From: Microvelia longipes
Taxonomy: Eukaryota; Arthropoda; Insecta; Hemiptera; Veliidae
Assembly (NCBI GenBank): GCA_018340805.1
Contig: JACMZG010001870.1
Span: 49,351,115 to 49,415,114, forward strand
Direction: 5' to 3'
Length of the DNA: 64,000 nt
In this document: positions 60,966 to 64,000 of the stretch, one piece after another
Numbering within the stretch: the first letter of the stretch is position 1
Layout: every line of letters begins with the position of its first letter
The notes under the pieces: model-generated
What the model saw: the letters and a program-made list of their open reading frames with translations, nothing else
What the model was told of the DNA's origin: nothing
Database searches by the model: none
Position numbers and translations under genes: made by a program

Positions 60966-62740
60966 CAACTATTCATGATTTGCAAAACTCGTTAGTATCA
61001 AATGATATACTATTATACAGTTGAAATAAGTCCTGAACACAGCAAGGGCTCAGAACACGACACACGACTAGAAATTTTATCAAAATATACAGTCTGTGTA
61101 CCACGGCCAATAAAAAGTAAGTTTAAGATACTTATTGTAAAATCATTTTATTTTGTAATAATAATTTTGTCATCTTTGTTGTCGTAATACAATATTGAGG
61201 ATTGGAGGGATTGTAATACAAAACTTTGATGGCGTTTGTATCGTTCTAAGCTTTGTTACTATGCAACACACCTATGTCTGGTGGGCTTAGTATGAAAAGG
61301 GACTATAATCCAAGGGAACATAGCAATTATTTATCAGGGTCAACAACGCTCCGAGTCATGGATCTCCCAGCGGAACTGAACCTCGAGCCCTATGAAACAA
61401 TAATTAATGTGAACTAGACTGTTAAATTAGTAAAGGAGCAAGGTTCGGGTCACAAAAATGTCCATATCACACAGTGAGCACCAAATGTCCTAACGGACCA
61501 ATAGGACTCCTACGACGGAGTTGTTAAAACGACCTATGATTGTGCCTACTTACCTGATGTAGAACAAGTGGTTCCCTCACTCCTATCTCGTATAACAACA
61601 ATTACTACTTCACTAAGGACGGATAACAATAAAATTAAACCGTTTTCAATCAAACACAAAATTTAAAGCGTTGAAATTGTTCTATTAAAATTTAAACAGC
61701 GATTAAATTTTAATTTGAGGCTTGCAAACACGGGATCAACTGAAGTTTCTGTACCGTTTGAATATTTGAAACAGAGTCGGTGGGATCAAACCGATTTCGT
61801 ATTCAATAGAGGAAAGGGGAGTTTTTCAATTGCATGGGAAATTCGGTTGAAAAGTTACAAGCAATCCCGCAGACCGGCGGCATTATTTACACCGGGCCCT
61901 CTGCTACCGTTTACTATTGTATGAGAACTATAAAGCAGTCCCGACATCTTAAAATCATGACCTCACCGGGCTAACACCCCGAAAACTGGCTCCGGGAAAT
62001 TCAATTAGATGTTAAAAAACTTTATAAGGGCAACAAAAAACACACCCTCTGATAAAATAATAAATGTATTGGAAAAACTCTTTTTCCGATCACTACGTTC
62101 GAGGAAAATTAGGTCTGAAATTTTACATTGAAATCTAAATAAAGAAGCAAATAGCCGCCATCTGGGCCTCGAAATTAAAACAATTCTAGACTTTCCCTAT
62201 TTTTATTTTATTAATATAACTAACTTCAAGGGGGAAAACCGGTCGAAACTTAAACAAAAAGTAGTCAACTTATTTTCCCCGGCCAATAGGCAAACTCGGG
62301 AAAAGTTTAAACGGGAATCAAAGTACAAACAAACTAAGGGTTGATTAATGTTGGTACTCAACAAGTAAAACAGCCACTAGTAGTAAAATAAGCACTAAGC
62401 ATTATATGAGGTAACTATTATATAATGAAATCGTTACCCATCCCATAACAATTTAAGGAAAAAATACTGGTTCCGAGGTGCGAAAGCTGGAGGAACTTTG
62501 ATAGGAATACTTTTATTTTTGTTGCTTAACAGCCCATTTTATTTTATTTATGGGTGAGACTCAGAAACCAATTGACTTGTAACCCTTTTCTTTCTGATTT
62601 GTCGAAGAAAAGTCTCTAAAAGCAAAAAGGACATATTCCCTGGGTACATTAACCGAAAACCGATGTCTTTGTGATGCCAGGAACTCTGAAATAACCACCT
62701 AATCAACCAAGGTTAAAATAACGACTGTCATTAAAAGTAC
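60966..62740. other. window-end intergenic or intronic DNA
   Basis: 61230-61560 and 61720-62000 are less AT-rich. A plus frame at 61715-61924 (RLANTGSTEVSVPFEYLKQS onward) has no recognisable domain or splice signals. I see no gene that I can support. Confidence 0.4.
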
Positions 62741-62749
62741 TAAAATCAT

Positions 62750-63400
62750 ATTTTTTCGGGAGGCTCTAAAGTAGGCACTTTACATCCTCAAAAAAAGTGA
62801 GTGAAATGGGTTTTTTACAGTCTGCGACAGTTTCGTAGTTTTTTACTAGCGTCGACAGTACAAGATTTTTTTACTGTCGCTGGTGAAGTTCTTAAAATGT
62901 CCACTAGGTGGGTGCTATTAGTTTACTACAAGGTTTTTGATCACCTTCCTTGTTTTTCTTACTTTTTTTTGTTTGTTTATCAAATAAATAACCGAACGTT
63001 TTAGTTAACGAAGTTTTGTCATTTTCGTAAAGTTAGTTACTAATTGTTTATTATCAAGTGTTTAATAATTATGAATAGCAATACAGACAATGAAAATAAG
63101 CCGCCAGAATTGAAACTTTTGGACAAGAAGGCGATCCAAAGAAGTGTATCCACAAATTTTTATACATTATACAATTTTCCTTCTAAATAATTGTTTACTT
63201 TTACTACGTCAGAAAAAAATAGCATATGCTACACCACAGGTAAAAGCTTTCTTTACCTCGGCTCCTTATACTGTCTCGCTTCTTTCGAAGGTGAATATAA
63301 TCGCCACAGTAAAAAAAGACCTTCTTCACAGTCTTGTAACACGATATACTATTTTTTGGGTAATGGAGAGTAAGAAAGCTAAGTCTTACACTAAGGCACA
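62750..63400 (+). repeat. dispersed repeat E, copy 2
   Basis: Same order of shared strings as 25010-25760. A 39-codon frame at 63071-63190, MNSNTDNENKPPELKLLDKK onward, keeps PPELKLL, RSV and NFYTLY in common with the other copy and stops at the same place. A 3' region with agaaaaaaatagcat and an imperfect inverted partner follows. Confidence 0.75.
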
Positions 63401-64000
63401 TTCCTAGTGCAAAACTAAGCATATAGTTGCGTACTGCATTAACACTCTAAGCTAAAACTTTAACAAACTAGTTATATAGTGACGGCTCTTTAATTGATCT
63501 ACACAAAAAAACTATTATTATTAATACTTGAGTGTGTCTCCATAAGTATTTTTGGAGGCACCCTAGAAGAAGAAGTATTTAGAGGAGAATTATCTTAATT
63601 TAACATGAATATACTACGTGTAAGTAGTGAAACATGATTAATTCTACCTAATGAAATCTGAGCCCTAAACTTTTTATCAGAAACAAACTATACTTTTCTC
63701 ACTAATGAAATAAAACATATTTTCATTTTTTATCTTAATGAGTAATCAAAAAGACCTAAGCGACGTTGTCAACTTAGTGACTTGGCCTCCTTCAATTCAA
63801 TCAATAACTATCCTGGTCACAGAAGATAAGAAATTTATAGGTAAAACTATAATTATAATAATAATTATACATCATACTGAGTTTGCATAATGCCTGTTCG
63901 TCTTAAATCACTCGAAGCCAATCCATAAGTCAATAAATTTAATATAATAGTCGGATTCAAATTCAAATTGAAGGATTTTCATACATTTAACCAGGATTGA

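Overview
This is a eukaryotic, very AT-rich, intron-dominated window, most likely from an arthropod. I would guess an insect, perhaps hemipteran, but that guess is weak. The evidence is GT-AG splice sites, multi-kilobase introns, long (TA)n tracts, dense non-autonomous DNA transposons and a recognisable animal RNA-binding protein gene. No bacterial-style operons, CRISPR arrays or rRNA genes are present.

The backbone is the 3' two-thirds of a TIA-1/TIAR (nucleolysin, Drosophila Rox8) homologue on the minus strand. In transcript order its exons are 53214-53181 (34 nt), 33378-33198 (linker and most of RRM3), 13789-13660 (end of RRM3), 7513-7338 and 6070-5905 (Gln/Tyr/Gly/Pro-rich C-terminal region), and a probable terminal exon starting at 602 with a stop at 560-558 and an AATAAA signal at 437-432. 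All junction phases agree. RRM1 and RRM2 are not in the window and should lie upstream, beyond 64000.

Nested inside the 19.4-kb TIA intron, on the plus strand, is a second gene. Its two exons, 17931-18728 and 19204-19692, splice in phase to a predicted 428-residue protein with a helical, charged N-terminal region and two double-stranded-RNA-binding domains. The first dsRBD exists only after splicing. I do not recognise the family.

The rest is repeats. Several insertions are well dated by target-site duplications (TSDs): three copies of one hAT-like MITE (6472, 10646, 21932), three copies plus a fragment of another (19985, 36398, 48195; fragment near 32490), and a hAT-like element at 31073-31821 with a perfect 8-bp TSD. 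There are two long inverted copies of a complex Helentron/HINE-like element (14929-16824 and 46095-47855) and a short copy at 39379. Each carries a (TA)n tract; the long pair also holds a large palindrome, a ~145-bp tandem array and tRNA-like B boxes. A 968-bp-armed inverted duplication spans about 9380-13596. Several minisatellites are also present.

The most unusual object is a 1,580-bp element at 42856-44435. It is built mostly from alternating 16-bp GTCGAC-containing repeats and is inserted in a tRNA-derived SINE, flanked by a 9-bp duplication. An uninterrupted SINE at 24335 shows the empty site.

Most other short open frames come from low-complexity or repeat DNA and are not annotated as genes.
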